This document shows, piece by piece, positions 51,849 through 59,785 of a DNA stretch of 64,000 nt. Source of the stretch: Limnoglobus roseus (GTDB lineage: Bacteria; Planctomycetota; Planctomycetia; Gemmatales; Gemmataceae); NCBI RefSeq assembly GCF_008254045.1, contig NZ_CP042425.1:1798001-1862000 (forward strand), read 5' to 3'. Each line of letters starts with the position of its first letter. Within the stretch, counting starts at the first letter, position 1. The position numbers and the translations under genes were made by a program. The notes beneath the pieces were generated by a model. It was not told the origin of the DNA, did not search any database, and saw only the letters and a program-made list of their open reading frames with translations.

Positions 51849-52810
51849 AACTTCTCCCCCCTTGCGAGCGGCGGCGTGGGGGCCACGTCCCCGTCGGGCA
51901 CGCAGTACGGCATAGTTGCCGGGGCGATCTCGTGCCGCTGCGGCTGACCGGGCAGAACGTAGCCCGGCCGGTGGGTTCCTGAGCCGGAATTAAACTTCTC
52001 CGGGAAGACGTCGGACCAACCGCTGGTGATGGACTTGGCGACGCACTCGGCGGCCGCCGTCGGTCCGAGCGGGGCCAACTTCTTGAACTGCCGGTTTGCG
52101 GCAATAGCCGTGATCGGCTTGCGGAGGCCCCTCCGGTGGGCGTGCCACTCGGCCCACACCTCGCGGAATGCCGGTGTGTCGAGTTCGGCCGGGACCGGCA
52201 CTGCGGAGCCGTCCGCCTTCGGCAGCTTGACGTTCTTCGCCTTCGTCGACTTCGTCGACTTCGTCTTGTCGTTCTCGACAGCATCAAGCGACCCGTTTCG
52301 GGTCGCGCCCTCTTCTTTAGGGTTAGGTACAGGGGAAGGTAAGGAAGTGCGGCACATACGGACTGATTGCGCCGCGGTTTCGATGGCACTTTCGGCCGGG
52401 TTGCTGCGCGGTTCTTGCCGCACGGTTGCGGCCGCAACCGCGCCGTATTCATCCGGGTTCTCGTCGACCGGGGCGTCGGTGAAGGCTTCCGCGTCATCGG
52501 GGATCGTCGTCCAGTACCGGCCGGGGGTCGCCCGCCGGCCCGGTTCGTAGTGCAACCACCCGCTCTTCACCGCCTTCTCCCGAACGCGGGCGAGTGTGTC
52601 GCGGGAGTTCGCCCCGACGATCGGCATGAGTTGCGAATCGTAAAACGTGACGGCCCGCTTGTACTTCGCGCTGTCCTCGGTGGCCGCGACCGCGGCGATC
52701 AACCCGAAGACTTGCGCGCCGTGCGTGTTCATGACGCACGACTTGACCATAAGGCGGATGACCCTCAGCGCGAAGAACGGCGGCCGCTGCGGGTACGACG
52801 GTTCGTTCAT
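51845..52810 (-). CDS. Phage replication-initiator-like protein
   Basis: A 321-residue protein. The first 100 residues resemble winged-helix replication initiators (FFALRVIRLMVKSC, GLIAAVAATEDSAKYKRAV, SRDTLARVREKAVKSGWL). The centre is disordered and rich in Lys and Ser, and the C-terminal part has FREVWAEWHAHRRGLRKPITAIAA. Its place directly upstream of the DnaB-type gene matches lambda O/P-type modules. Its stop overlaps the DnaB-N start by TTGA. ATG 52810 overlaps the previous gene's stop (ATGA). Confidence 0.6.
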   Translation of the reverse strand: MNEPSYPQRPPFFALRVIRLMVKSCVMNTHGAQVFGLIAAVAATEDSAKYKRAVTFYDSQLMPIVGANSRDTLARVREKAVKSGWLHYEPGRRATPGRYWTTIPDDAEAFTDAPVDENPDEYGAVAAATVRQEPRSNPAESAIETAAQSVRMCRTSLPSPVPNPKEEGATRNGSLDAVENDKTKSTKSTKAKNVKLPKADGSAVPVPAELDTPAFREVWAEWHAHRRGLRKPITAIAANRQFKKLAPLGPTAAAECVAKSITSGWSDVFPEKFNSGSGTHRPGYVLPGQPQRHEIAPATMPYCVPDGDVAPTPPLARGEKF

Positions 52811-53130
52811 CGCACGTCCCCGAAGAGGTGCCGTTGCAAGAAAGCAACTTGCCGGCGCAGCCGCTCCACGTCGCCCCGCGAGAAATCGGGCTTGGGTCGG
52901 GGCGCGGCCGCCTTGACCAGTTGCTCGGCCATTGTCCCGATCTGACCAGCGGCGGGCCGGAGCACGCGGCCGGCGCTGTCGCGCGGGAGCCACCCGGCGA
53001 GGACGACCGTCGGCGGTGCCCCGGGGTCGGATTCGTCCGCGTGGAGCGAGACACTCAGCGCCGGGGTCTCGGGTTCCGAGGTCGGGCGTTTGCACTCAGG
53101 GCCGTCGTCGGGTATGATGTTCGTGACCAT
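52807..53130 (-). CDS. Hypothetical island protein (107 aa)
   Basis: A 107-residue protein with an acidic, disordered first half and a helical tail (RGDVERLRRQVAFLQRHLFGD). No known family. GAGGAGACGAG precedes the ATG. It is translationally coupled to the replication gene and starts the right-hand replication operon. Confidence 0.55.
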   Translation of the reverse strand: MVTNIIPDDGPECKRPTSEPETPALSVSLHADESDPGAPPTVVLAGWLPRDSAGRVLRPAAGQIGTMAEQLVKAAAPRPKPDFSRGDVERLRRQVAFLQRHLFGDVR

Positions 53131-53168
53131 CTCGTCTCCTCAATGACGTTGATGAAGTGTGAATCGAG

Positions 53169-53192
53169 AACCGCGGGATCTCACCCCGCGGT
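53169..53192. terminator. Possible hairpin at the end of an HTH gene
   Basis: AACCGCGGG (53169-53177) is complementary to CCCGCGGTT (53184-53192). It overlaps the stop of the 53181-53417 gene. On the plus strand TTTT follows, but no rightward gene needs it. Confidence 0.35.
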
Positions 53193-53417
53193 TTTCTTCG
53201 TTGTGCCCGGACTACACCGCGAATCGACCCAGGCGGTCACGTCCGCCGCGCGGTACCGAATCGCACGGCCAACGCGAACGAACGGCAAGTTGTACCTTCC
53301 GCTCATCCGCCATGTCGCCAACGTGTTTGGCTTCACGCGGAGCAGGTTGGCGGCCTCGTCCTCGGTAAGCAAGTGCTGTTCGGGTATAGGCTTGGCTGGT
53401 GGGGCGGCGGTCGTCAT
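53181..53417 (-). CDS. Excisionase-type HTH protein (78 aa)
   Basis: A 78-residue protein with a MerR/excisionase HTH: LLTEDEAANLLRVKPNTLATW, YNLPFVRVGRAIRYRAADVTAWV. This is the form of HTH_17 proteins used as phage excisionases or AlpA-like regulators. GAGGACAT precedes ATG 53417; the longer frame is unlikely. Confidence 0.85.
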   Translation of the reverse strand: MTTAAPPAKPIPEQHLLTEDEAANLLRVKPNTLATWRMSGRYNLPFVRVGRAIRYRAADVTAWVDSRCSPGTTKKTAG

Positions 53418-53472
53418 GGATGTCCTCAATTCGGTGTGTGGGTACGTGCGGAAGCGGTCCTCGGGACGAGAC

Positions 53473-53697
53473 TTAGGCTGTGACGGGACGGCAAACCTGA
53501 ATCGTTTCGAAGGGGTCTGCGGTCTTGGGCACGACGTGCCGCACCAACGACGCAACTTCATCGAGTCGGAATCGAATGGCCCCGTCGGGCAATAGGTAGT
53601 GCGGAAGTTTGCCCGCACGGGCGAGGCGGGATGCCCGACCGAGTGGCCAGTTGAGTTGTGCGTCGATGTCGTCGGGATAGATCAGGTCGGTTGGCAT
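53473..53697 (-). CDS. AlpA-like HTH protein (74 aa)
   Basis: A 74-residue protein with DIDAQLNWPLGRASRLARAG and KLPHYLLPDGAIRFRLDEVASL, a helix-turn-helix with the short wing typical of AlpA/HTH_17 proteins. It lies upstream of the 78-residue HTH gene on the same strand. One of them may be the element's recombination directionality factor. Confidence 0.7.
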   Translation of the reverse strand: MPTDLIYPDDIDAQLNWPLGRASRLARAGKLPHYLLPDGAIRFRLDEVASLVRHVVPKTADPFETIQVCRPVTA

Positions 53698-53775
53698 TGC
53701 TCGGCCCTCGTTCGCGGGTTGTTCCCCGTAAACTCATGGCCTGCAGCGCGGGTCATCGACCTTTGGGTATCTTTT

Positions 53776-54615
53776 CTACCTTTTGGTATCTTTGGGTTTC
53801 TTTGCTCTCCCCGCTTTCGATTGCTTCACTGAGCCGCCGATGTCGTGGGCCACGGTCCCCGACTGGCCGAAGTTGCTGGTAGACGCCACCGTCAGCCGCG
53901 CGGACTCGGCCTTCGCCTGGGCGGCCTCGGCCGCCTTCGCGATCTTCTCTGCCACTTCGGCCCACCACTGCAGAAGGGATGCCTTCGAGACGACCGGGTG
54001 AGTCCCCTTGCCGCCGGGAAAGACGATCGGGCCGCCGTACTGGTCGTGAAATTTACGAATCCGATTTCGGTTCGCTTCCGTGTTTTTAAACGTGGGCGGC
54101 TTGGCGTCGCCGTTCAAGGCTTTGAACAGTTCGTTCCAAGTGTTGAGTGGAAAAAATGGTGCGTCCGGCTGGGTGGGCGGTGCGGTTTGATCTTTCGCTG
54201 GGAGAGAGTCGTTTGCTGATGCAGCAAACAGTTTGTCGTCACGCCATCGATCCCAGAGAGCATCCTCGGCGAGCAAATACACTTCATCAGGTGGCAGGCC
54301 ACCAAAGGTCACGATACTGCCTTCGAACATGCGACGCACGGCCCAACGATAGTCTTCTTGGCTCAGACCTTGCGCGTGTGGAGCAGGAAACAAGGGCAAC
54401 CGAATCGTGGCTATTTGCAGGGAAATAGATCGTTTTCCGCAAGAGGCATTGATCCCAAACTTATCACCGCGGATCGCATCAATGATGTCTTTCGCGGCAC
54501 ACTCGATGTTGCGAAGGGGAGGCTCAGGAAGTTGTGTTCGATGTTTCTCTGGGATGCTGGGCACCGGCACCCACGATTTGCTCGATTCTTCGATCAACTG
54601 CCGAACAGCATTCAT
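53776..54615 (-). CDS. Hypothetical island protein (279 aa)
   Basis: A 279-residue protein. No family is recognised. The middle section has DYRWAVRRMFEGSIVTFGGLPPDEV and the last third (about 205-279) has a segment QYGGPIVFPGGKGTHPVVSKASLLQWW, helices rich in Ala and Lys, and a basic tail. It may be a DNA-binding protein with an HTH near residue 215. Local DNA is more AT-rich than the chromosome. Confidence 0.6.
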   Translation of the reverse strand: MNAVRQLIEESSKSWVPVPSIPEKHRTQLPEPPLRNIECAAKDIIDAIRGDKFGINASCGKRSISLQIATIRLPLFPAPHAQGLSQEDYRWAVRRMFEGSIVTFGGLPPDEVYLLAEDALWDRWRDDKLFAASANDSLPAKDQTAPPTQPDAPFFPLNTWNELFKALNGDAKPPTFKNTEANRNRIRKFHDQYGGPIVFPGGKGTHPVVSKASLLQWWAEVAEKIAKAAEAAQAKAESARLTVASTSNFGQSGTVAHDIGGSVKQSKAGRAKKPKDTKR

Positions 54616-54949
54616 TCTGGATTCTCACCGTGTAGACGGGTCGACCACCCGACCCGCCGCCGGTGAGTGCGACGGAGTCGGGCAGCCGCAAACCATCCCG
54701 CTGGCCGGCGAGACGGAACCCGATGCTGTACCTTCGTCGATTTGCCCTCGGTGAATCAACACCAGGTGGCACTCTAGACGAGATGCGCAATTCGTGAACC
54801 CCTCAAAGCCAATCCCAACATGGCAATCGTCGGTGGATGCGCATTTTCGACGTCAGTAAAGTTGATCCCTATTTCGCAACCGAAATCGAACATATTGTCA
54901 GAAGGCGTCACCGCAAACATCGGCGGCCGCGAGTAGTGCGAGTCAAAGG

Positions 54950-55330
54950 TGGATGGCCCGACGTGTACGGTCGTCACCAGAGACTGCGCACCTTGTTCGA
55001 CAACCTGCTTCGCCTTCTCGTAGGTGGAACCGGAGACGCCGATCGCGGCCCCGACCTTATCGCGAACATCCCCCTCTGAAACCGCCGGTTTTTTACCGGC
55101 GGTTTCTTCCTTGGCTGGCCGGCCGCCTTTTCTCTCTGCCGCCTTCGGCTTCTCCAACTCCTCCAGCCGTTTGCCGATCAACACCATCTCCGACATCGTG
55201 TACGGCTGACGGCATCCGTTCTCGTCGCGCTCGGCAGCTTCGTGACCTCGGCGGCGGCGTTCACGCTGACCTTTCTGTCTTTGACGGCCTTCGCCAGTTC
55301 GGGGACGCCGTCTTCTTGGACCCTGTTGGC
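54950..55330 (-). pseudogene. Scrambled fragments of a ParB-like C-terminal region
   Basis: Two blocks read in different minus-strand frames. One (about 55220-55330) gives GVPELAKAVKDRKVSVNAAAEV, the second (about 54980-55196) GGRPAKEETAGKK and DVRDKVGAAIGVSGSTYEKAKQVVE. In ParB-like plasmid proteins the second block normally precedes the first. Here it follows it, and the frames do not join. The region is thus a rearranged remnant. A 12-bp perfect hairpin (55078-55106) lies inside. Confidence 0.55.
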
Positions 55331-55339
55331 CTGTGGGTG

Positions 55340-56521
55340 TCAATCCTTCTTCTTCTCGTCCCCTTTCCCCTTCGCCGCCTGCATCATCGCGGCCGTCGCC
55401 GTGGTCACGGCCGCCCGCACCGGCTGGACGTTGAGCCGCGCGTAGATCGCCGTCGTGCTCTGGTTCTTGTGCCCCATCGACTTGCCGATGATGTTCAAAC
55501 TCACCCCGGCCGCGGCCTGCCAACTGCCGAAGGTGCGGCGAAGGTCGTGCAGGCGCACGTCCACCAGGCCGGCCCGCTCGACGATGCGCTTCCACGCCGA
55601 CTTCGGCTCGACGAGGTGGCCGGTCCTGCCGCGCGACGCGAACACGAAGGGGCCGGTGCGCGACTCGGCCCGCCGGGTCAGGATGGCGAGCGCGTCGGCG
55701 ACGAGCGGGACTGTTACGGCCTCGCCCGACTTCGTTTCCGGGATGCGCCACACCGCTTCCGCGAAGTTGATGCGCGTCCACTCCATCCCCTGCACGTTGG
55801 CCCGCCGTGCCCCGGTCAGCAGCGCCATGGCGAAGAAGTCGCGGAAGAGTTCCGCTTCCATCTCCAACGAGGCGAAGAACCGTGCGAGTTCCTCGGCGTT
55901 GAGGAACCGCTCGCGGGACTTCTCCTTGAACTTCTCGACGCCCGCGGCCGGGTTGGGGCCGGTGTAGCCGAGGTTCGGGGCCGTCTTGCGGTACATGTGG
56001 TGCAGCAGCGCGAGCACCCGGTTCGCCACGTACCGCCCGCTGTTCTTGCCGACGCGCGCGTGCAGACTTTGCACCTCGGCCCGCGTGATGTCCGCGAGGC
56101 GCCGGCCCTTCCACTGGCTGAGGTGAAGGCGGTACTGGTCCTCGTTCCCCTCCCACGACTTGTTGTGTTGCTTGGCGATCTCGATGTGGTGCGCGAACAG
56201 GTCGCCGAGCGTCATCGCCCCGCGGGCGGCCAGCTTCTCGCGGTGCGGGTCGTTCCCCTTCGCGACTTCGCCGGACGCCTTGCGGGCTTCCTGTCGGGCG
56301 GCGTCGATGCTCAACTCGTGCGGCCATGCGCCGAGACGGAGGCGGGTGTACCGGCCGCCGATGCGCTTCGAGAGGTAGAACGTCATGGCCCCAGTGGCGG
56401 CCACGTACAGGGCCAACCCGCGGACTTCTTCGTCGTAAAAGTAGGCGTGCGTCTTGCCCGCCGGGCAGGTCAGCTTTTCGAGCCGCAGCGTTGTGAACTT
56501 GAACCGGCTATCCTTCGCCAT
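55340..56521 (-). CDS. int: Tyrosine integrase with DUF4102 arm-binding domain
   Basis: A 393-residue integrase. Residues about 1-100 form the arm-binding domain (GLALYVAATGAMTFYLSKRI, LGAWPHELSIDAARQEA), about 105-200 the core-binding domain, and about 215-390 the catalytic domain: Arg in TGARRANVQGM, HDLRRTFGSW, GHKNQSTTAIYARL with nucleophilic Tyr in AIYARL. It lies 145 bp from attR, and its start codon is inside the right end repeat. It should insert the element at the tRNA-Lys 3' end. Confidence 0.93.
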   Translation of the reverse strand: MAKDSRFKFTTLRLEKLTCPAGKTHAYFYDEEVRGLALYVAATGAMTFYLSKRIGGRYTRLRLGAWPHELSIDAARQEARKASGEVAKGNDPHREKLAARGAMTLGDLFAHHIEIAKQHNKSWEGNEDQYRLHLSQWKGRRLADITRAEVQSLHARVGKNSGRYVANRVLALLHHMYRKTAPNLGYTGPNPAAGVEKFKEKSRERFLNAEELARFFASLEMEAELFRDFFAMALLTGARRANVQGMEWTRINFAEAVWRIPETKSGEAVTVPLVADALAILTRRAESRTGPFVFASRGRTGHLVEPKSAWKRIVERAGLVDVRLHDLRRTFGSWQAAAGVSLNIIGKSMGHKNQSTTAIYARLNVQPVRAAVTTATAAMMQAAKGKGDEKKKD

Positions 56522-56554
56522 TGCAGCACCGTTGCAGCACGCGGAATCAATCTC
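56519..56554 (+). repeat. Right end repeat, candidate integrase arm site
   Basis: 31 of 36 identical to 34549-34584, same orientation, with two TTGCAGC units 11 bp apart. It overlaps the integrase start codon. Confidence 0.6.
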
Positions 56555-56666
56555 AGTGAATGAGAGTGTAACAGCGTACAGGTCGGCGGCAAAGCAAAGA
56601 GCTAGGAATTCAGACGAAATGAGTCAGCGTGAATCACGGTGAATCTGAACGCATGTTCCAGACGTG

Positions 56667-56716
56667 AGACTTTTAATCTGCGGGTCGTGGGTTCGATCCC
56701 CACCGGCTTCACTTGA
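56667..56716 (+). repeat. attR: duplicated tRNA-Lys 3' end
   Basis: 50-bp exact copy of 34456-34505. It includes the 3' half of the tRNA but not the 5' half, so no second functional tRNA is present. Confidence 0.93.
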
Positions 56717-56895
56717 CGAAAAGTCCTGAAAACAAGGCTATCCAACACAAAGGCGGTCGGGGTCATCTCCAATCGCCTTTCTTGTTTGTCATTCTGTTTG
56801 TCACCTTTTCTTCGTTTGTCTCTCGCCTGACCCGCTGACCGCTCAGGTTCGGGTAGACGGCGTGGACAAAATTAACGTCCTGCTGTCGAACCCGA

Positions 56896-57669
56896 TCACG
56901 CTGGGGTGAGAAGTTGTCCCAGGATACTGGTACAACGCTTTCGCATTTGCTCGCTATTCCTCTCGAAGAAATTAGCGAGGTCGAACCCAACGACACTTCT
57001 GAAGAACTCGTAGGTGCTGTCCACGTCCGCACCCCTTTGTGTGCCGGTCAACACCAGCATCTTCGCGTTCCGATACCTCCGGATGACCGTGTGACTGACT
57101 TGCGTGGAGATCACTGCGAGGACTGGCAGGTAGTTTTGATGTTCAGCGTTCATGCCGAATTGCAAGTCCTTGTTCTGACGACCCGCATCGGCGCTCTTGT
57201 AACCTTGACGCACTTCAAAGACGACACCTTTGATTTGTGCCGTTCGCTCGGCCGACATTTCCAACTTTTGGCAGCAACGGTCTAGCCACGCCCGCACACG
57301 TTGCCTGATCTCGGGCTTCGTTCCGATGTGGGCGAGGTCGATCCGGGCATCTAGCGTCAGGGTTCCTATTGTCCCATCCTTCTTCTCAGCCGTGTAGGAC
57401 CAATGAACCTGATCCGCAGTCAACTCGAAATTATCTTGTACAAGGGCCTTGAACAGACGTTCGCATCCGAAGCCAATCTGCCGGTAAACTGAAGTCATGC
57501 CGCCCGCCGCTTTGTGGGCAGCGTACATCAGGGGCGAGTCCAAGCCGATCCAATGGTAGAACGGGTCGGCCCCGTACATGTCTGTGAACCGCTCAAGCGA
57601 GATGCCGTCCTCGTCGTTCGTGCCGAACTTCGGCTTGTAGTGTATAGTGGACCCCATTTGCGAGACCAA
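56896..57669 (-). CDS. Type II restriction-endonuclease-like protein, N-terminus probably lost
   Basis: A 257-residue frame of which about 250 belong to the original gene. LTLDARIDLAH, VVFEVRQGYKSADAGRQNKD and YLPVLAVISTQVSHTVIRRYR fit the PD-(D/E)XK nuclease fold, with E...QGYKS as catalytic core. HTVIRRYRNAKML and DSTYEFFRSVVG follow. The current start codons (MVSQMGST) come from the end of the inserted IS, and no start codon precedes the break in the pre-insertion frame, so the original start has been lost or deleted. Confidence 0.6.
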   Translation of the reverse strand: MVSQMGSTIHYKPKFGTNDEDGISLERFTDMYGADPFYHWIGLDSPLMYAAHKAAGGMTSVYRQIGFGCERLFKALVQDNFELTADQVHWSYTAEKKDGTIGTLTLDARIDLAHIGTKPEIRQRVRAWLDRCCQKLEMSAERTAQIKGVVFEVRQGYKSADAGRQNKDLQFGMNAEHQNYLPVLAVISTQVSHTVIRRYRNAKMLVLTGTQRGADVDSTYEFFRSVVGFDLANFFERNSEQMRKRCTSILGQLLTPA

Positions 57670-57686
57670 AAACCGACGAATTTAAG

Positions 57687-58553
57687 CTACTCCTTCGCCG
57701 GCTCTTTTGACCGTCCGGCCCGGTACACCTCGGCCGGGGTCTTGTACCCCAGTGACTGGTGCAAGCGGGCCTCGTTGTAGAAGGTGAAGTACGCCTTCAA
57801 CCCCCGCTCCAACTCGGTCACCGTCTCGTATCCCCGCAGGAACACGTCCTCGTACTTCACCGTCCGCCACAGCCGCTCGACGAACACGTTGTCCAGGCAC
57901 CGCCCCCGGCCGTCCATGCTCACCCGCGCCCCGGCCGCCTCCACCCGCTCGACCCACGCCCCGGCCGTGAACTGCACCCCTTGATCGGTGTTGAACACCT
58001 CCGGGGTGCCGGCCGCCAACGCCTCGTCCAGCATGTCCCGGCAGAACGCCCCGTCGAGCGTGTTCGACAACCGCCAGGCCACCACGTACCGGCTGTACCA
58101 GTCGATGGTGGCGGCCAAGTACATGAACCCGCCGGGCAGCGGCAGGTATGTAATGTCGGCACTCCACACCTGCCCGACGCGGTCGATCGGCACGCCGCGG
58201 AGGAGGTACGGGTACACCGGGTGGCCCCGCCCGGCCGACAGCTTCGGCTTCGGGTGGATGGCTTCCAGGCCCATGACCCGGAGCAACCGCTGGACCCGCT
58301 TGCGGTTCGCCGGGTGGCCGTTGCGGGCCAGCCACCGGGCGATCCGCCGGCTGCCGTAGAACGGGCAGGCCGTGTACTGCTCGTCGATCCGCCGCATGAG
58401 GGCCAGGTTGTCGGCCGACTCCTCGGCCGGCCCCCGGTAGTACGTGGCCCGGCCGAGCCCGACCAGTTGGCACTGCCGACGGACGCTCAGGTCGGCGTGC
58501 CCGGGGTCGATCAGCGGCCGCAGGTCGTCAACCGAACGTCGCAGCTTTTTTTT
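57687..58553 (-). CDS. IS3 OrfB transposase (DDE), expressed by slippage from OrfA
   Basis: A 288-residue frame from just after the A9 run. It carries the DDE pattern: DITYLP for the first Asp, NTDQGVQFT for the second and VERLWRTVKYE for Glu. LSVRRQCQLVGLGRATYY and GSRRIARWLARNG are typical of IS3 OrfB. Its frame is not entered by a -1 shift from OrfA; deletion of one A from the A9 run (58546-58554) joins the two exactly. So transcriptional slippage may make the fusion. The end has RLHQSLGYKTPAEV. Confidence 0.88.
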   Translation of the reverse strand, partial: KKKLRRSVDDLRPLIDPGHADLSVRRQCQLVGLGRATYYRGPAEESADNLALMRRIDEQYTACPFYGSRRIARWLARNGHPANRKRVQRLLRVMGLEAIHPKPKLSAGRGHPVYPYLLRGVPIDRVGQVWSADITYLPLPGGFMYLAATIDWYSRYVVAWRLSNTLDGAFCRDMLDEALAAGTPEVFNTDQGVQFTAGAWVERVEAAGARVSMDGRGRCLDNVFVERLWRTVKYEDVFLRGYETVTELERGLKAYFTFYNEARLHQSLGYKTPAEVYRAGRSKEPAKE

Positions 58554-58815
58554 TCACCCAGTCGAGCTCGACCTTGAGCCGGCCGATCTGCTCGTACAGC
58601 GCGGGTGTCTGGTCGTCGCCGGGGGCGACCGCCTTCGCTCCGGCGGCGAACACGGCCTCGGCCCCGGCCAGGAGTTGCTTCTTCCACCCGTGGATGAGGG
58701 TCGGGTGGACGCCGAAGTGGGCGGCCAACTCGTTGACCGTCTTGTCGCCCTTCACCGCGGCCAGAGCGACCTGGGCTTTGAACGCCGCCGTGTGGGTCTT
58801 CCGCTTCGCCGTCAT
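58528..58815 (-). CDS. IS3 OrfA (HTH protein)
   Basis: A 95-residue IS3-type HTH protein: FKAQVALAAVKGDKTVNELAAHF (in parts) and GVHPTLIHGWKKQLL, then a leucine-zipper-like region (QIGRLKVELDWVKKK). GGAGGT lies 8 bp upstream of ATG 58815. It binds the IS ends in known relatives. Confidence 0.9.
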   Translation of the reverse strand: MTAKRKTHTAAFKAQVALAAVKGDKTVNELAAHFGVHPTLIHGWKKQLLAGAEAVFAAGAKAVAPGDDQTPALYEQIGRLKVELDWVKKKAATFG

Positions 58816-58875
58816 CAGGACCACCTCCGAGGGCCGCCAGAGTAGCTTACCTGGCGGTCTCAGTTTCGGGGTCCA

Positions 58876-59280
58876 CTATAGGGGCCTCTTCTGGTAGGGG
58901 ACGTCTTTCAAGGCGGCCCGATAGTCCACCATGAAGTCGGAGAAGTACCGGTCGAGTCCGGAGATGTTGTCATAGGTGCGGGTTTTGACGGTGCCGACGA
59001 AGTGCAAGTAAGGGTTGATCTCGACACTGCACGCCGGAATGCCTCGATACTTCATGCACAAGGGGACTGTGCCGACGCCGCTGAAGGGATCGAGAACCAA
59101 ATCCTTCTCTGCCAATTTGAAGTGATCCGCAATGTCCTCGGCCAGTCGCGGGGCGAAACTCGGGGTGAGTCGATACCACCGATGAATCGGCAGGGAGAGC
59201 TTGCCTTGGAACGTGACGGCTTTAGTTTTCCTATTTGTAAATGTCGGCTCACCTACGTCAGAAAACGACGATTGTTTCAC
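58876..59280 (-). pseudogene. DNA methyltransferase fragment truncated by the IS
   Basis: 134 residues of a Class I DNA methyltransferase. LVLDPFSGVGTVPLCM is motif I (AdoMet binding), VEINPYLHFV motif II. The catalytic SPPY or DPPY motif of motif IV should follow within about 100 residues, but the frame ends in a stop made by the IS border. Thus the C-terminal half is missing, and it is not present on the other side of the IS either. The upstream start is ATG 59280. Confidence 0.7.
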
Positions 59281-59785
59281 TGTTGTACACCCTGGTCAGC
59301 ATCTCTACTAGTGGACGTTACAAAGGCCAATTTTCATCATCGCCTGTACGGCAGGTCCGTGGCGAGAAGAAGTTTACAAACCGAGAACAATCTGCTGAAG
59401 TGTTCCACGACAGAACTCTTGGCGCGGCCTAACGTTCTAACATCCCGATCCGTCTCAAATCTGGACACGGAGAAATGGATTTCCAACCGCCCACCACGTC
59501 ATCATCTTCCTCTGCAATCAGAACCCTTGCGGCCCACCCCACGGTCGTGGCAAACGAACGGTCGATGGAATCGAAGTTCGCAACTCTGTCGGCTTTCTTC
59601 GTGGGGGCTTGATCCTTTACACACTTCCTTCCTCCTTCGTAAAAAACGTGACGCAGCCGTCACTACCAGATTGCAGATCGCATTGATTGCCGGTAACGTT
59701 ATTCTGCTTAATTTGGCGTCACCCTCCCACAAGCGGGTTGAGCCACCTTCTTCAATCGTTCTCCGCCACGATCGAAAGGGTATTC
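59281..59785. other. Gap without a recognised gene
   Basis: About 500 bases of slightly AT-richer DNA with only short open frames of unlikely composition in both strands. It separates the methyltransferase remnant from the surface-protein pseudogene. No repeat, tRNA or promoter pattern is obvious apart from the expected upstream region of the latter. Confidence 0.5.

Larger units (their letters stand above)
34456..56716. mobile_element. tRNA-Lys-integrated 22-kb element (satellite- or prophage-like island)
   Basis: A 50-bp exact direct repeat of the tRNA-Lys 3' end bounds this region (34456-34505 and 56667-56716). A tyrosine integrase ends its reading inside the right border, and 36-bp imperfect repeats lie just inside both ends. 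Content includes several HTH/excisionase-like genes, an XRE regulator, a DnaB-type helicase and replication-initiator-like gene, a tape-measure-like gene, two Hcp-like tube genes and mixed cargo. I recognise no terminase, portal, capsid, sheath or lysis gene. An element with phage replication and tail-like genes but no head genes fits a phage satellite or reduced prophage, but a new class is possible. Confidence 0.88.
57647..58876 (-). mobile_element. IS3-family insertion sequence (1230 bp)
   Basis: Inverted ends beginning GTGGACCCC and continuing to GAGACC are imperfect over about 22 bp; TATA on both sides may be a 4-bp target duplication. Inside are orfA (HTH) and orfB (DDE transposase) on the minus strand. 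The coding region is intact apart from the expected frame change. It separates a methyltransferase fragment from a restriction-endonuclease-like gene. Confidence 0.88.

Noticed and set aside
56640..56712. Second tRNA-Lys at the right island border
   Set aside because: Only the 3' half from the anticodon stem is present; the D arm and 5' acceptor strand are missing. It is attR.
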